Source: Planctomycetota bacterium
GTDB taxonomy: Bacteria > Planctomycetota > UBA1135 > UBA2386
Direction: 5' to 3'
DNA length: 59,090 bases
Assembly: GCA_016795295.1 (NCBI GenBank)
Contig: JAEUHP010000232.1
Location: forward strand, 1 to 59,090
Shown: piece by piece, positions 17,887-27,220 of the stretch
Layout of the letters: each line of letters begins with the position of its first letter
How positions within the stretch are numbered: the first letter of the stretch is position 1
Position numbers and translations under genes: made by a program
The notes under the pieces: model-generated
Seen by the model: only the letters and a program-made list of their open reading frames with translations
The model's database searches: none
Told to the model about the DNA's origin: nothing

Positions 17887-18840
17887 TCAGCTGGCGGTGC
17901 CGTCGCAGCGGATCTCGGTGTCCGGCGTGAAGATCGTGCGCAAGGCCCGCTTGCCGTCCGGCACCCGCGCCCCCGGGAACAGCAGGCACTCGCGCAGTTC
18001 GGCACCCGCTCCCACCGTGGCCCCGGCCATCGCCACGCTGCGCTCCACCACCGCGCCGCTGCCGAGCCGGGCCGTCGGCGCCACGTACGCGCCACTGCCG
18101 CGCTTGTCCAACAGCCGCAGGTTCAACTCCAGCAGGTCGGCTGGGTAGCTGACGTTCATGTCGGCTCGGACCACTTCCGCCGCGTCGACGCGGTAGCCGT
18201 CGTCGATGAAGATCTGGATCGAGTCGGTGATCTCGTACTCGTTGCGCATCGCCGTGCGCGGCGTGCGCCGCACGGCGTCGAAGAACGACAGGTCGAACAG
18301 GTAGATGCCGCAGCCCTTCAAGTCGGTGCGCGGGTGCCGCGGCTTCTCGACCACGCGTTGCACCCGGCCCGCGGCGTCGGCCAACACCACGAAGTTGCGT
18401 TTGATCGCCTCGCGATCGGGCTCCCGTTTGCAAGCGAGCACGCCGCCGAGCCCGGGGCCCGCAGTGAACCGGTCGACCATCGACGCCAGGTTCTCGGTGT
18501 CGAAGTAGATGTCGCCCAGGAACAGGAAGAACGGTCGATCGACGTGCGGCTCGAGCCGCGACACCGCATGCGCGATGCCGAGCGTCTCCTCCTGTTCGAC
18601 GTAGCGAATCGACACACCGAACTGGCTGCCGTCGCCGAGCGCCCGCACCACTTCGTGGCCGAGGTGGCCGATCACCACCACCACCGAGCGGATGCCGAGC
18701 GCCGCCATCATCTGCAGCTGGAACGCCATCAGCGGCTGGTCGAGCACCGGCAGGATCGGCTTCGGCCAGCGCTCCGAGAACGGGCGCATGCGCGTGCCCT
18801 TGCCCGCGGCCAGCACCACCCCCATCAAGTCCACGGCCAT
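17887..18840 (-). CDS. Sugar-phosphate nucleotidyltransferase
   Basis: The 317-residue protein starts MGVVLAAGKGTRMRPF, the nucleotidyltransferase signature, followed by WPKPILPVLDQPL, FLFLGDIYFD (metal-binding Asp), VVEKPRHP and NEYEITDSIQ. The C-terminal 70 or so residues (VAPTARLGSGAVVERSVAMAGATVGAGAEL) form hexapeptide, left-handed beta-helix repeats. It should make an NDP-sugar from NTP and a sugar-1-phosphate, as in the RmlA, GlmU or mannose-1-phosphate guanylyltransferase families; which sugar is unclear. It starts 2 nt after the stop of the FG-GAP lipoprotein gene, so the two are co-transcribed. Confidence 0.9.
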   Translation of the reverse strand: MAVDLMGVVLAAGKGTRMRPFSERWPKPILPVLDQPLMAFQLQMMAALGIRSVVVVIGHLGHEVVRALGDGSQFGVSIRYVEQEETLGIAHAVSRLEPHVDRPFFLFLGDIYFDTENLASMVDRFTAGPGLGGVLACKREPDREAIKRNFVVLADAAGRVQRVVEKPRHPRTDLKGCGIYLFDLSFFDAVRRTPRTAMRNEYEITDSIQIFIDDGYRVDAAEVVRADMNVSYPADLLELNLRLLDKRGSGAYVAPTARLGSGAVVERSVAMAGATVGAGAELRECLLFPGARVPDGKRALRTIFTPDTEIRCDGTAS

Positions 18841-18842
18841 CG

Positions 18843-21071
18843 TCAGCGGCCGGGGCGGATGTTGCGCACCAGGGACACCCGGCTGGTCAGCAAGCTGGCG
18901 ATCAGCAGATCGCGCTTGCCGTCGACATCCATGTCGAGCAGCACCGCACTGGTCGCGCCCCGGGTGCCCGGGAAGCGCACCAGACTCGGGAAGCCACCTT
19001 CGCCGTCGCCGACCAGCACGCGGAAGTCGCCACTCACCAGCGAGGTCACCAGAACGTCGAGGCGACCGTCCCCGGTGAGATCCTGGGCCAGCAGCGCCGT
19101 CGGCGTGGCCCCGGCCGGGAACACCTGGGTGGTGAAGCCGGCGCGCGAGCCGAACAACACCGTGATCGTGCCGGGGGTGGCATTGCTGACCACCAGGTCG
19201 GCGCGCCCGTTGCCGTCGAAGTCGGCGGTGATCAGGTAGTTCGGTGCCTGGCCGACCGGGATGCTGAGGAACTCCTCGAACTCGAGGCTGCCGGCGTTGC
19301 GCAGCACGGTGATGTCGGAGGCCTGCACCCGCGACACCGCGAGGTCGAGGCGACCATCGCCGGTGAAGTCGGCCGCCACCACGTCGATCGGCGCACCGGA
19401 CATCGGCAGGGTGCGCTGTGCACCGAACTGGAACGGCCTCGCAGTGCCAGGAATCACGTGCAGCGCGTTGCCCACGAAGTCGGCGATCGCCAGGTCGAAG
19501 TCCCCGTCGCGATCGAGGTCGGCCACAGCGAAACCGAACGGCCCGGTCAAGGTCCCGATGGTGCCGACCAAGCCGGGCACCAGCTCGAACTCGAGTTCGC
19601 CACGCGTCGAACGGTTGCGCAGGAACTTCAGCCCGCCGATCACACTGGCCACCACGTCCAGCCGCCCATCGCGATCGAGGTCGGCAGTGCGCACCTGGAA
19701 CACCTGCATGCCCAGGTCGACGGTGTGCACCACCCCGAGGGTGCCATCGGCGCGCCGCTGCATGAACTTCACCAGAGTGCTGTCGAGGGACGCCATCACC
19801 ACCTCGGGCAGACCGTCCCGGTCGAAGTCACCACCCGCGAGCCACGGCGCGTTGGGCAGGCCAGTCTCGTAGTTGCGCGCACCGAACAGCTCGCCGTTGT
19901 CCCGTGCCAGCCACAGATTGACGCGGTCGCCGAGCCCGGACAAGACGCACAGGTCGTTGCGACCGTTGCGGTCGAGATCGCCGACGAACGGCCGCAGGGG
20001 CAACCCAGTGGCATCGTACTGGATCTGCTCGCCGAGGGTCCCATTCGGGAGCTGCGGCACCACCACCACGCTGGCGTAACTGCCGAGGCAGGCGACCAGG
20101 TCGGGCAGGCCGTCCGAGGTGGCATCGGCAATGATGCTGAGCGAGGGCGCCGAAGCCACCGGGACGTCGAACGACTGGTAGACGACCGGCACCGTGCCGC
20201 CACCGCCGAGGGGCGGAGCCACCGTGAAGTCGGTCACGACCACGAACCGCTGGCTCTCGAACGCGGACACGACCATGTCGCCGCGACCGTCGCCGGTGAG
20301 GTCGCCCACCGACACGGCGCGCGGCGCACCGGGAATCGAGAACTCGAGCGGCAGGTTGCTGCCGAAGGTCTGGTTCGGCATCGTCCCGGCGTAGACCAGC
20401 ACACGCGAACGCACCGGATCGGCGACGATCACGTCGAGCAGGCCGTCCCGGGTCGCGTCCGCGAGCGTCAAGGTGAACGCCACACCGCCGCCGGGCAAGG
20501 TGATCGGCGTCGCGGCCGTGAAGCCACCGAGACCGTCGCCCAGATAGACCACGATCTCCGGCGCTTCTGGCCGCGCGACCAGCACGTCCAACGAGCCGTC
20601 GAAGTCCACATCGCCGACGGCCACCGCCAGGGCGTCCTGACCCACCGGCAGCGACGCCATCACCGTGAACGTGCCCTGGCCGTCGTTGCGGTAGACATCC
20701 GTGGTGTTGCCCGTGTTGCGCACCACCACCAGATCGCGAGCCCCGTCCCGGTCGAAGTCACCGCTGGCCAACCAGATCGGCCCACCGCCCAGATTCAGGC
20801 TCTGGCCCACGACGAAGCCCGTGTTGTTGCCGTGCAGGACCCGCATCTCCCCGGACAGGCTGATGACCACCATGTCCATGAAACCATCGCCGTCGAAGTC
20901 GGCGACTTGGAAGTCGGCGTGTTCGCCGGTGCCCGTCGGAATCTCCAGACGGGTTTCGAACAACGGCACGCCCAAGGGGCCGGCACCGGCCGCGCCAGTG
21001 TCGTGGCGCGCACAGGCAGCGAGGACGGCAACGGCGGCGAGCCACGGAAGATGACGACTGGGGTGGGTCAT
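18843..21071 (-). CDS. FG-GAP/VCBS-repeat lipoprotein with 14 repeats
   Basis: The 742-residue product begins MTHPSRHLPWLAAVAVLAACARHD, with lipobox LAAC. The rest is a chain of FG-GAP/VCBS-type repeats with Ca-binding D-x-D-x-D-G-x-x-D loops (VADFDGDGFMD, SGDFDRDGARD, GDVDFDGSLD and so on); I count 14, enough for two seven-bladed propellers. Integrin-like repeats of this kind mediate extracellular binding. It is followed directly by a sugar nucleotidyltransferase gene, which may hint at surface polysaccharide. TACCCT lies about 39 nt upstream. The ATG is set by the signal peptide; an in-frame start ten codons earlier is possible. Confidence 0.9.
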   Translation of the reverse strand: MTHPSRHLPWLAAVAVLAACARHDTGAAGAGPLGVPLFETRLEIPTGTGEHADFQVADFDGDGFMDMVVISLSGEMRVLHGNNTGFVVGQSLNLGGGPIWLASGDFDRDGARDLVVVRNTGNTTDVYRNDGQGTFTVMASLPVGQDALAVAVGDVDFDGSLDVLVARPEAPEIVVYLGDGLGGFTAATPITLPGGGVAFTLTLADATRDGLLDVIVADPVRSRVLVYAGTMPNQTFGSNLPLEFSIPGAPRAVSVGDLTGDGRGDMVVSAFESQRFVVVTDFTVAPPLGGGGTVPVVYQSFDVPVASAPSLSIIADATSDGLPDLVACLGSYASVVVVPQLPNGTLGEQIQYDATGLPLRPFVGDLDRNGRNDLCVLSGLGDRVNLWLARDNGELFGARNYETGLPNAPWLAGGDFDRDGLPEVVMASLDSTLVKFMQRRADGTLGVVHTVDLGMQVFQVRTADLDRDGRLDVVASVIGGLKFLRNRSTRGELEFELVPGLVGTIGTLTGPFGFAVADLDRDGDFDLAIADFVGNALHVIPGTARPFQFGAQRTLPMSGAPIDVVAADFTGDGRLDLAVSRVQASDITVLRNAGSLEFEEFLSIPVGQAPNYLITADFDGNGRADLVVSNATPGTITVLFGSRAGFTTQVFPAGATPTALLAQDLTGDGRLDVLVTSLVSGDFRVLVGDGEGGFPSLVRFPGTRGATSAVLLDMDVDGKRDLLIASLLTSRVSLVRNIRPGR

Positions 21072-21110
21072 GCGCTCAGGAGAAACTTGGGGGCGAACCA
21101 ACTACTGCGA

Positions 21111-21116
21111 AGGGTA
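21111..21116 (-). promoter_or_regulatory. Candidate -10 element (TACCCT) for the FG-GAP lipoprotein operon
   Basis: GTTACCCT on the minus strand lies about 39 nt upstream of the ATG and matches the recurrent G-N-TANNNT pattern. Confidence 0.4.
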
Positions 21117-21273
21117 ACACATGCTGCGCCAGAAGCGGTCAGAAGGTGGGGCCGATTCGCCGGGCTCGGGACGTCCGGCGCAACCCCCCTTGCCACCGGG
21201 CCGAGTCCCCCTGCGGCGGCAGCGACCTCGTCCACCCCATCGCGACCCGGCTCGCCGCAGACTGCCGAGTTGT

Positions 21274-21279
21274 TAGCAT
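21274..21279 (+). promoter_or_regulatory. TAGCAT -10-like element 8 nt before the prolyl oligopeptidase start
   Basis: GTTAGCAT is the same octamer as before the PNP homologue. Its last base is 8 nt before the ATG, consistent with leaderless transcription. Confidence 0.5.
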
Positions 21280-21287
21280 CGCCACGG

Positions 21288-23447
21288 ATGCGACCCCGCT
21301 CCACCGCACCCTCACCCCGCACCACCACGCGCCGGCCAGCCAGCCAGGGCGCGCTGTTCGGCGCCCTGCTCGCCGCCCTGCTCGCCGCCACGTGTACGAC
21401 CGCAACCACCACCATGCCGGAAGCCACTGTCCCCGCCGATCCCCACCTCTGGCTCGAAGACGTGCACGGCGAACGTGCGCTGGCTTGGGTGCGCGAGCAC
21501 AATGCAGCAGCCGAACGCACGCTGGCCGGTGACCCCCGCTTCCAGAGCATCTACCAGCGCATCCTGGCGGTGCTCGACAGCGAAGCCAAGATCCCCTACG
21601 TCGCCAGCCACGGGCCCCACCTCTACAACTTCTGGCAGGACGGGGCCCACCCGCGCGGGCTGTGGCGGCGCACTTCGTTCGCGGAGTACCAGAAGGACCA
21701 GCCGGCCTGGGAAACGGTGCTCGACCTCGACGCCCTGGGCCGCGCCGAAGGCGAGAACTGGGTGTGGCACGGCGCCCAGGTGCTGCGGCCGGGCCACGAC
21801 CGCGCCCTCGTCTCGCTGTCGCGGGGCGGCGCCGACGCAGCCGTGGTGCGCGAGTTCGACTTGGTGCAGAAGCAGTTCGTCGCCGACGGCTTCGTCCTGC
21901 CCGAGGCCAAGAGCCAGGTTGCCTGGCGCAACCGCGACGAACTGCTGGTCGGCACCGACTTCGGCCCCGGAACCCTGACCAGTTCGGGCTACCCGCGCCT
22001 GGCCAAGCTCTGGCGCCGCGGCACGCCGCTGGCGAGCGCCACCGAGTGGATGGCCGCGCGACCGGACGACGTGTTCTTGGTGGCGAGCCACGACCCGACG
22101 CAGGGCTTCGAACGCGACCTGGTGCAGCGCGCGATCACCTTCTACACCAACGAGGTGTTCGTGGTGCGCTCTGGCACGCCGGTCAAGATCGACAAGCCGG
22201 ACAGCGCCACCGCCCATCTGCACCGCGAATGGCTGCTGCTGGAGCTGCGCGACGATTGGCAAGTCGGCGCGACGACCTACCCGGCAGGTGCGCTGCTGGC
22301 GGCCGAACTCGAACCGTTCCTGGCCGGGGCGCGGCGGTTCGAGGTGCTGTTCACGCCGACCGAACGCACGTCGCTGGCCGGCATCACCCCGACCCGCAAC
22401 CACCTGCTGCTCACGGTGCTCGACCAAGTGGCGAGCCGAGTCCTGGTGCTCACCCGCCGCGCAGGCGCTTGGCAGAGCGAGCCGCTGCCGGGCCTGCCGG
22501 AGTTCGGCACCGTGTCGGTCGCGGCCGTCGACGAGGAAGCCGGCGACGACTACTGGCTCACGCGCACGGACTACCTGCAGCCGACCAGCTTGTGGCACGG
22601 CACCGTCGGCCAAGGGCCGCCGCGCCGGCTGAAGAGTCTGCCGGCGTGCTTCGACAGCACGGGCCTCACGGTGGTACAGCACACGGCGCGTTCCGCCGAC
22701 GGCACCGAGGTGCCGTACTTCCTGGTGGCGAAGGCCGACCTGCCCCACAACGGTGCCCAGCCGACGTTGCTCTACGGCTACGGCGGCTTCGAAGTGTCGC
22801 TCACGCCCACCTACTCGGCCGGTGCTGGCATCGCCTGGCTGGAAGCCGGCGGGGTCTATGCAGTGGCGAACATCCGCGGCGGCGGCGAATTCGGGCCGAA
22901 GTGGCACCAGGCCGCCCTCGGCCCCCACCGCCACCGCGCCTACGAAGACTTCGCGGCGGTGGCCGCGGACCTGGTGCGCCGCGGCATCACTTCGCCCCGG
23001 CACCTCGGCTGCCAGGGCGGCAGCAACGGCGGGCTGTTGATGGGCAACATGTTGACCAGCTACCCGAACCAGTTCGGCGCCATCGTCTGCCAGGTGCCGC
23101 TGCTCGACATGCTGCGCTACCACCGCCTGCTGGCCGGTGCGTCGTGGATCGGCGAGTACGGCGATCCCGAGCAGCCCGAGGCGGCGGTCTGGCTGCGTCG
23201 TTATTCGCCCTACCACAACCTGCAACGCGCCGCGCAGTACCCACCGGTGTTGTTCACCACCTCGACGCGCGACGACCGGGTGCACCCGGGCCACGCCCGC
23301 AAGACCATGGCGCAGCTCGAGGCGCTCGGCCACCGCGCCCTCTACTACGAGAACCTGGAAGGCGGCCACGGCGGCGCCGCCGACCACAAGCAGGCGGCCT
23401 ATCTGGCCGCGCTGGCCTACACGTTCCTCTGGCAGCAGTTGCGCTGA
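21288..23447 (+). CDS. Prolyl oligopeptidase (family S9A)
   Basis: The 719-residue protein combines an N-terminal propeller (ADPHLWLEDVHGERALAWV through about residue 430) with an alpha/beta-hydrolase domain. The catalytic triad is visible: Ser in GGSNGGL, Asp in STRDDRVHPG and His in EGGHGG; the NIRGGGEFG oxyanion/loop motif is present. It cleaves after proline in short peptides. The N-terminal 45 residues include a hydrophobic stretch (GALFGALLAALLAATC), so it may be exported, possibly as a lipoprotein, though the lipobox is not canonical. The ATG is set by the upstream TAGCAT element and the position of the hydrophobic segment. Confidence 0.93.
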   Translation: MRPRSTAPSPRTTTRRPASQGALFGALLAALLAATCTTATTTMPEATVPADPHLWLEDVHGERALAWVREHNAAAERTLAGDPRFQSIYQRILAVLDSEAKIPYVASHGPHLYNFWQDGAHPRGLWRRTSFAEYQKDQPAWETVLDLDALGRAEGENWVWHGAQVLRPGHDRALVSLSRGGADAAVVREFDLVQKQFVADGFVLPEAKSQVAWRNRDELLVGTDFGPGTLTSSGYPRLAKLWRRGTPLASATEWMAARPDDVFLVASHDPTQGFERDLVQRAITFYTNEVFVVRSGTPVKIDKPDSATAHLHREWLLLELRDDWQVGATTYPAGALLAAELEPFLAGARRFEVLFTPTERTSLAGITPTRNHLLLTVLDQVASRVLVLTRRAGAWQSEPLPGLPEFGTVSVAAVDEEAGDDYWLTRTDYLQPTSLWHGTVGQGPPRRLKSLPACFDSTGLTVVQHTARSADGTEVPYFLVAKADLPHNGAQPTLLYGYGGFEVSLTPTYSAGAGIAWLEAGGVYAVANIRGGGEFGPKWHQAALGPHRHRAYEDFAAVAADLVRRGITSPRHLGCQGGSNGGLLMGNMLTSYPNQFGAIVCQVPLLDMLRYHRLLAGASWIGEYGDPEQPEAAVWLRRYSPYHNLQRAAQYPPVLFTTSTRDDRVHPGHARKTMAQLEALGHRALYYENLEGGHGGAADHKQAAYLAALAYTFLWQQLR

Positions 23448-23470
23448 GCCCCGGCCGCGTGGCCCGGCTG

Positions 23471-23508
23471 CCGCGCGGCGTGCGCCGATGCCGCGCGGCG
23501 TGCGCCGG
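23471..23508. repeat. 20-bp tandem repeat between convergent gene ends
   Basis: CCGCGCGGCGTGCGCCG occurs twice with a period of 20 bp, in the 64-bp gap between the prolyl oligopeptidase stop and the hrpB stop. It belongs to the class of short tandem repeats at gene ends. Confidence 0.75.
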
Positions 23509-23511
23509 AAT

Positions 23512-26055
23512 TCAACGTGGCTTGCGCCGGGCCGGGCGCGCTTCGGGGTTGGCGGCCAGCGGATCCTCGGGCCACGCATGGCGTGGGTAGCGGCGCGACA
23601 GCTCCCGACGCACGGTCGGGTAGACGTTGTGCCAGAAACTGGCGAGGTCGTTGGTGACCTGCACCGGCTGGTGGTTCGGCGCCAGCAACTCCAACACCAC
23701 TGGCACCCGGCCACCGGCCAGTCGCCCCACTGCCGGCAGCCCGAAGAACTCCTGCAAACGCGCGCGGATCGTCGGCCCCGCCGGAGCGGCGTAGTCGACC
23801 ACGGCGGCGCGACCCGACGGCAGCTCGATGCGGTCTGGAGCCTGTTCGCGCAGAGCGCGCTGCTGCAAGGGCGTGCACTGCCCGAGCAGGCATTGGGGCA
23901 GTTCTTCGACCGGCAGGCTGCGCAGGTCGCTGCGGCTGCCCAGCAACTGCACGGCCGCAGCGGCCAGCGCGGCAGCGTCGAACTGCGGCAACCCCAGGTC
24001 GGGGTTGCGCTCCGCGAGCCACTGCAGCCGCGCCAGCAGACGGCGCAGATCCGGGGCGGCACCGAACCACCGCCACGGGTCGGCCGCGAGCAGCGGCTGC
24101 AGCAGCTCGGCGGCAGCACCGTCGGGCAATTCGCCGCCGCGGTGCCGTTCGAGCACCAGGTCGCGGTAACGCAGTTCGCGCGCCGCCACGACGCGGCCCG
24201 CTTCGGCGTCGAGCTGGGGGGCCGGCACCAGCGGCAGAGCGCCACCGGCGAACGCCGCGAGCTCGGCGCGATCGATCGCCGCCGACAGCACCACGCGCGA
24301 ACGCTGCTGGCGGCCGGTCTCCAACAGCCGCAGCGCCACCACCAGATCGCTTCCGTCGGCGGCTTTGGGCAGGACGAGGCCACGGCCGCCGACCATGGTC
24401 GCCGCACGCGCCTCGCCGCCCGGGGCGGCGCTGGGACTGCGTTGCGCCACCCGATCGGGAAACCCGGCCAACAGCGCGCGCGCCAACACCTGCCCAACCG
24501 GCTCGGCGCGCCGCGCGAGCCGCGCCGGCAGGGCCGCGAGCAGGCGGTCGCGGCTGTGGGCGAGTTGGCGCAGCAGACCGCTCGGGGCCGCCAAGTCGCG
24601 GCACAGGTGCTCGGGAAAGCCTCGGGCTTCGGCGGCCAGAAACAGCTCGGTGGCCTGCAGCAGGTCCTCGCCCTCGCCGCGGCCGAGCTGGTCCAGTTCG
24701 GCCAGCAGAGTCGCGGCCGTGGCGGCGGCGAGCGCGCCGCCGAGTTCGGCGCCACACAGCACCACCATGCCGAGCCGCGGATGCAGCGGCAGCGCCAACA
24801 GTTCGCGGCCGATGGCGGTGAGCCCGCCGGAGCGCAGGTCGAGAGCACCGAGGTCCTGCAACAGGCGGTCGGCGGCGGCGAGCTGTGGCAGCGGCGGGCG
24901 CTCGAACCAGCCGAACTCCCGCGGATCGCGGCCGGCGAAGGCGCGCACCAGCAGGGCAGGGGCGGCGAGGTCGATGCGCTGCACTTCCGGCGTGCGTTCG
25001 CGGGGCAGACCGCGTTCGTCCAGCGCCGACCACAGCCGATAACACACGCCCGGCCCGGTGCGGCCGGCGCGGCCGGCGCGCTGGGTGGCGGACGCCAGGG
25101 AAATGCGTTCGAGCGCCAACACGTCGACGCCCCGTCCCGGCTCGAAGCGCAGTTCGCGCGCCAACCCCGAATCGACCACGGCCGTGACCCCCGGGATGGT
25201 CAACGAACTCTCGGCGACGTTGGTCGACAGCACCACCTTGCGCTGCGGGAGCGGCGCGAGCGCGCGATCCTGCGCCGCGGGCTCGAGCCGTCCGTGCAGC
25301 GGCAGCAGCGCCGCACCGGCAGTGCGCGCGAACGGTTCCAGGGCCGCGGCGGCGCGCGCGATCTCACCGGTGCCGGGCAAGAACACCAGCACGTCCCCGG
25401 CGGTTTCGGCATGGGCGCGCACCACGGCGTCGCGCACGGCGAGTTCGAGCGGCTGGTCGGGGTGGCGTCCTTGATGCACCACCTGCACCGGGTGCAGCCG
25501 GCCGTCGGCGGTCAGCACCTCGGCGCCCGGCAAGAACGCCAAGAGCGGCGCCGGATCGAGCGTCGCCGACATCACGCACAACAGCAGGTCGGGTCGCACC
25601 GTGGCGCGGGCTTCGGCGAGCATGGCCAAGGCCAGATCGCCCTCCACGTGGCGCTCGTGGAATTCGTCGAGGACCACCGCGGCGACGCCTTCCAGGAACG
25701 GATCCTGCACCAACTGCCGCACCAGCACGCCCTCGGTGACGAAGCGCACGCGCGTGCCCTTGCCGACCCGGCGGTCGCCGCGCACCTGGTAACCGACCTG
25801 TTCGCCGATCCGACTGCCCAGTTCCTCGGCGACGCGCGCCGCAGCGGCGCGGGCGGCCAGCCGGCGCGGTTCCAGCACCACCACCTCGGCGCGCGGATCC
25901 GGCAACAGCTGCAACAGCGCCGGCGGCACACGGGTGGTCTTGCCCGATCCGGGCGGCGCCATCAGCAGCAACACCGGCGCGCGCTGGAAGCTGGCCAGCA
26001 CCGCCGGCAGGGCGGCATCGATCGGCAGCGGCGTCCGCTCGCGGGCAGGACTCAC
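23512..26055 (-). CDS. hrpB: ATP-dependent helicase HrpB
   Basis: The 847-residue protein is a DEAH/DEFH-box helicase: Walker A PPGSGKTT at 34-41, DEFHER at 130-135, SATLD, then the second RecA domain with NVAESSLTIPGV and QRAGRAGRTGPG. The long C-terminal half (winged helix, helical bundle, HrpB-specific region with PWRWFGAAP) matches HrpB in length and order. Its cellular role is poorly defined in bacteria. The GTG start overlaps the recR stop (GTGA), so the two are translationally coupled. The C-terminus is Arg/Lys/Pro-rich. Confidence 0.92.
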   Translation of the reverse strand: MSPARERTPLPIDAALPAVLASFQRAPVLLLMAPPGSGKTTRVPPALLQLLPDPRAEVVVLEPRRLAARAAAARVAEELGSRIGEQVGYQVRGDRRVGKGTRVRFVTEGVLVRQLVQDPFLEGVAAVVLDEFHERHVEGDLALAMLAEARATVRPDLLLCVMSATLDPAPLLAFLPGAEVLTADGRLHPVQVVHQGRHPDQPLELAVRDAVVRAHAETAGDVLVFLPGTGEIARAAAALEPFARTAGAALLPLHGRLEPAAQDRALAPLPQRKVVLSTNVAESSLTIPGVTAVVDSGLARELRFEPGRGVDVLALERISLASATQRAGRAGRTGPGVCYRLWSALDERGLPRERTPEVQRIDLAAPALLVRAFAGRDPREFGWFERPPLPQLAAADRLLQDLGALDLRSGGLTAIGRELLALPLHPRLGMVVLCGAELGGALAAATAATLLAELDQLGRGEGEDLLQATELFLAAEARGFPEHLCRDLAAPSGLLRQLAHSRDRLLAALPARLARRAEPVGQVLARALLAGFPDRVAQRSPSAAPGGEARAATMVGGRGLVLPKAADGSDLVVALRLLETGRQQRSRVVLSAAIDRAELAAFAGGALPLVPAPQLDAEAGRVVAARELRYRDLVLERHRGGELPDGAAAELLQPLLAADPWRWFGAAPDLRRLLARLQWLAERNPDLGLPQFDAAALAAAAVQLLGSRSDLRSLPVEELPQCLLGQCTPLQQRALREQAPDRIELPSGRAAVVDYAAPAGPTIRARLQEFFGLPAVGRLAGGRVPVVLELLAPNHQPVQVTNDLASFWHNVYPTVRRELSRRYPRHAWPEDPLAANPEARPARRKPR

Positions 26056-26651
26056 GACCAGGGCCGCCGGCCTTCCAGGGCGTCGGCGAGGATCGAGGTG
26101 CTGACCTGGGCGATCGAAGCGCCCGCCGGCAGCCCGCGCGCCAGCCTGGTCACCGCAGCCCCGAGCGGTAGCAGCCGTTCGGCCAGCACCCGCGCCGTGC
26201 CCTCACCTTCGAGATCGGGATTGGTGGCTAGGCAGACTTCGGCCGGACGCTCGGTTCGCACCCGGTCCAGGAGCCGGCCGAACGTCAGCTCTTCGGGACG
26301 CACGCCCTCGAACGCCGAAAGGCGGCCCTGCAGGACGTGGTAGCGACCGCGAAAGCCCGTGGCTTCGAAACGATCGATCTCGCGTGGATCTTCGACCACC
26401 AGCAGCAGGGCGCGGTCGCGCGCCGGATCGGCGCAAATGGCGCACGGGTCACGGGCGTCGAGATTGCAGCACACCGAACACGTCCGCACCGCCGCCCGGG
26501 CGGCGTCGATGGCGCGCGCCAAGCCGAGCGCTTCCTCCGCCGGAACGCGCAGCAGGTGGAACGCCAGCCGTTCGGCGGTTTTCGGCCCCACACCGGGCAG
26601 GCGTTCGAGCGCGGCGATCAGGGCCTCGATGCTGCGATCACGATTGGCCAT
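26052..26651 (-). CDS. recR: Recombination protein RecR
   Basis: The 199-residue protein acts with RecO/RecF to load RecA at gaps. It has the helix-hairpin-helix LPGVGPKTAERLAFHLL, a C4 zinc finger (Cys58, Cys61, Cys70, Cys73, with an extra Cys at 62), and a Toprim domain (LLLVVEDPREIDRFE, then CLATNPDLEGEGTARVLAE). The C-terminus LARGLPAGASIAQVS is the standard RecR ending. It lies downstream of ybaB, a frequent recR partner, with about 100 bp between them. Confidence 0.95.
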   Translation of the reverse strand: MANRDRSIEALIAALERLPGVGPKTAERLAFHLLRVPAEEALGLARAIDAARAAVRTCSVCCNLDARDPCAICADPARDRALLLVVEDPREIDRFEATGFRGRYHVLQGRLSAFEGVRPEELTFGRLLDRVRTERPAEVCLATNPDLEGEGTARVLAERLLPLGAAVTRLARGLPAGASIAQVSTSILADALEGRRPWS

Positions 26652-26721
26652 GGCTCGAACGGCGCACCGAGGCCGCGCGCGGAGCGCGGCAGCGGCGACC
26701 TGCTTTCAGGATCCCATCGAT

Positions 26722-26757
26722 CAGAACCAGGGGAACAGACAGAACCAGGGGGTCAGA
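26722..26757. repeat. 18-bp imperfect tandem repeat covering the ybaB stop codon
   Basis: Two 18-bp units starting CAGAACCAGGGG, with a period of exactly 18 and 16 of 18 positions identical, lie at the ybaB 3' end. The ybaB stop codon (reverse TCA at 26753-26755) is inside the second unit. Confidence 0.75.
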
Positions 26758-27079
26758 AGCCCATTCCCGGCAGGTTCAAGCCGCCGGTGACCTTGGCCAT
26801 CTCCCGCTCGCGCAGTTCGCGCGCCGCCGCCAACGCCTGCTTGACCGCGCCAGTGACGAGATCCTCCAGCGTGTCGACGTCGTTGGGATCGACCGCGGCC
26901 TTCTGGATCTTGACCGCCTGCAGCTCCTGGTTGCCGTTGACGTAGGCCTTGACCGCACCGCCGCCAGCAGAACCCTCGAGGATGCGCTCACCCAGCGCGC
27001 GCTGCGCATCGGCCATGCGCCGCTGCATTTCCTGGGCCTGCTTGAGCAGGCTGCTCATGTCGCCAAAACCAGTTGCCAT
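26753..27079 (-). CDS. ybaB: YbaB/EbfC family nucleoid-associated protein
   Basis: The 108-residue protein binds DNA as a dimer. The family core is clear: SSLLKQAQEMQRRMADAQRALGER, then VKAYVNGNQELQAVKIQKAAVDPNDVDTLEDLVTGAVKQAL and a Gly/Leu/Met-rich tail ending LPGMGF. The ATG has GGAG at a 7-nt spacing, one of the few good Shine-Dalgarno sequences here. recR lies downstream in the usual order. Confidence 0.93.
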   Translation of the reverse strand: MATGFGDMSSLLKQAQEMQRRMADAQRALGERILEGSAGGGAVKAYVNGNQELQAVKIQKAAVDPNDVDTLEDLVTGAVKQALAAARELREREMAKVTGGLNLPGMGF

Positions 27080-27220
27080 GTTTGCTCCGGATGCAGAACG
27101 AACCAAAGTCGGGCCCCCATCATGCCGCCCCCACCGGCACGGCGCCACGCCCGGGGCCATGCAACCGATCTCAGCAGCTCGGCTGCGGTGACCACCACGC
27201 ACCGGGGCGCGCCGCGGCGC

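Noticed and set aside
19458..21287. Extension of the prolyl oligopeptidase frame upstream across the FG-GAP gene
   Set aside because: The extra 600 codons are antisense to the FG-GAP repeats. The signal-like segment and the TAGCAT element place the start at the ATG at 21288.
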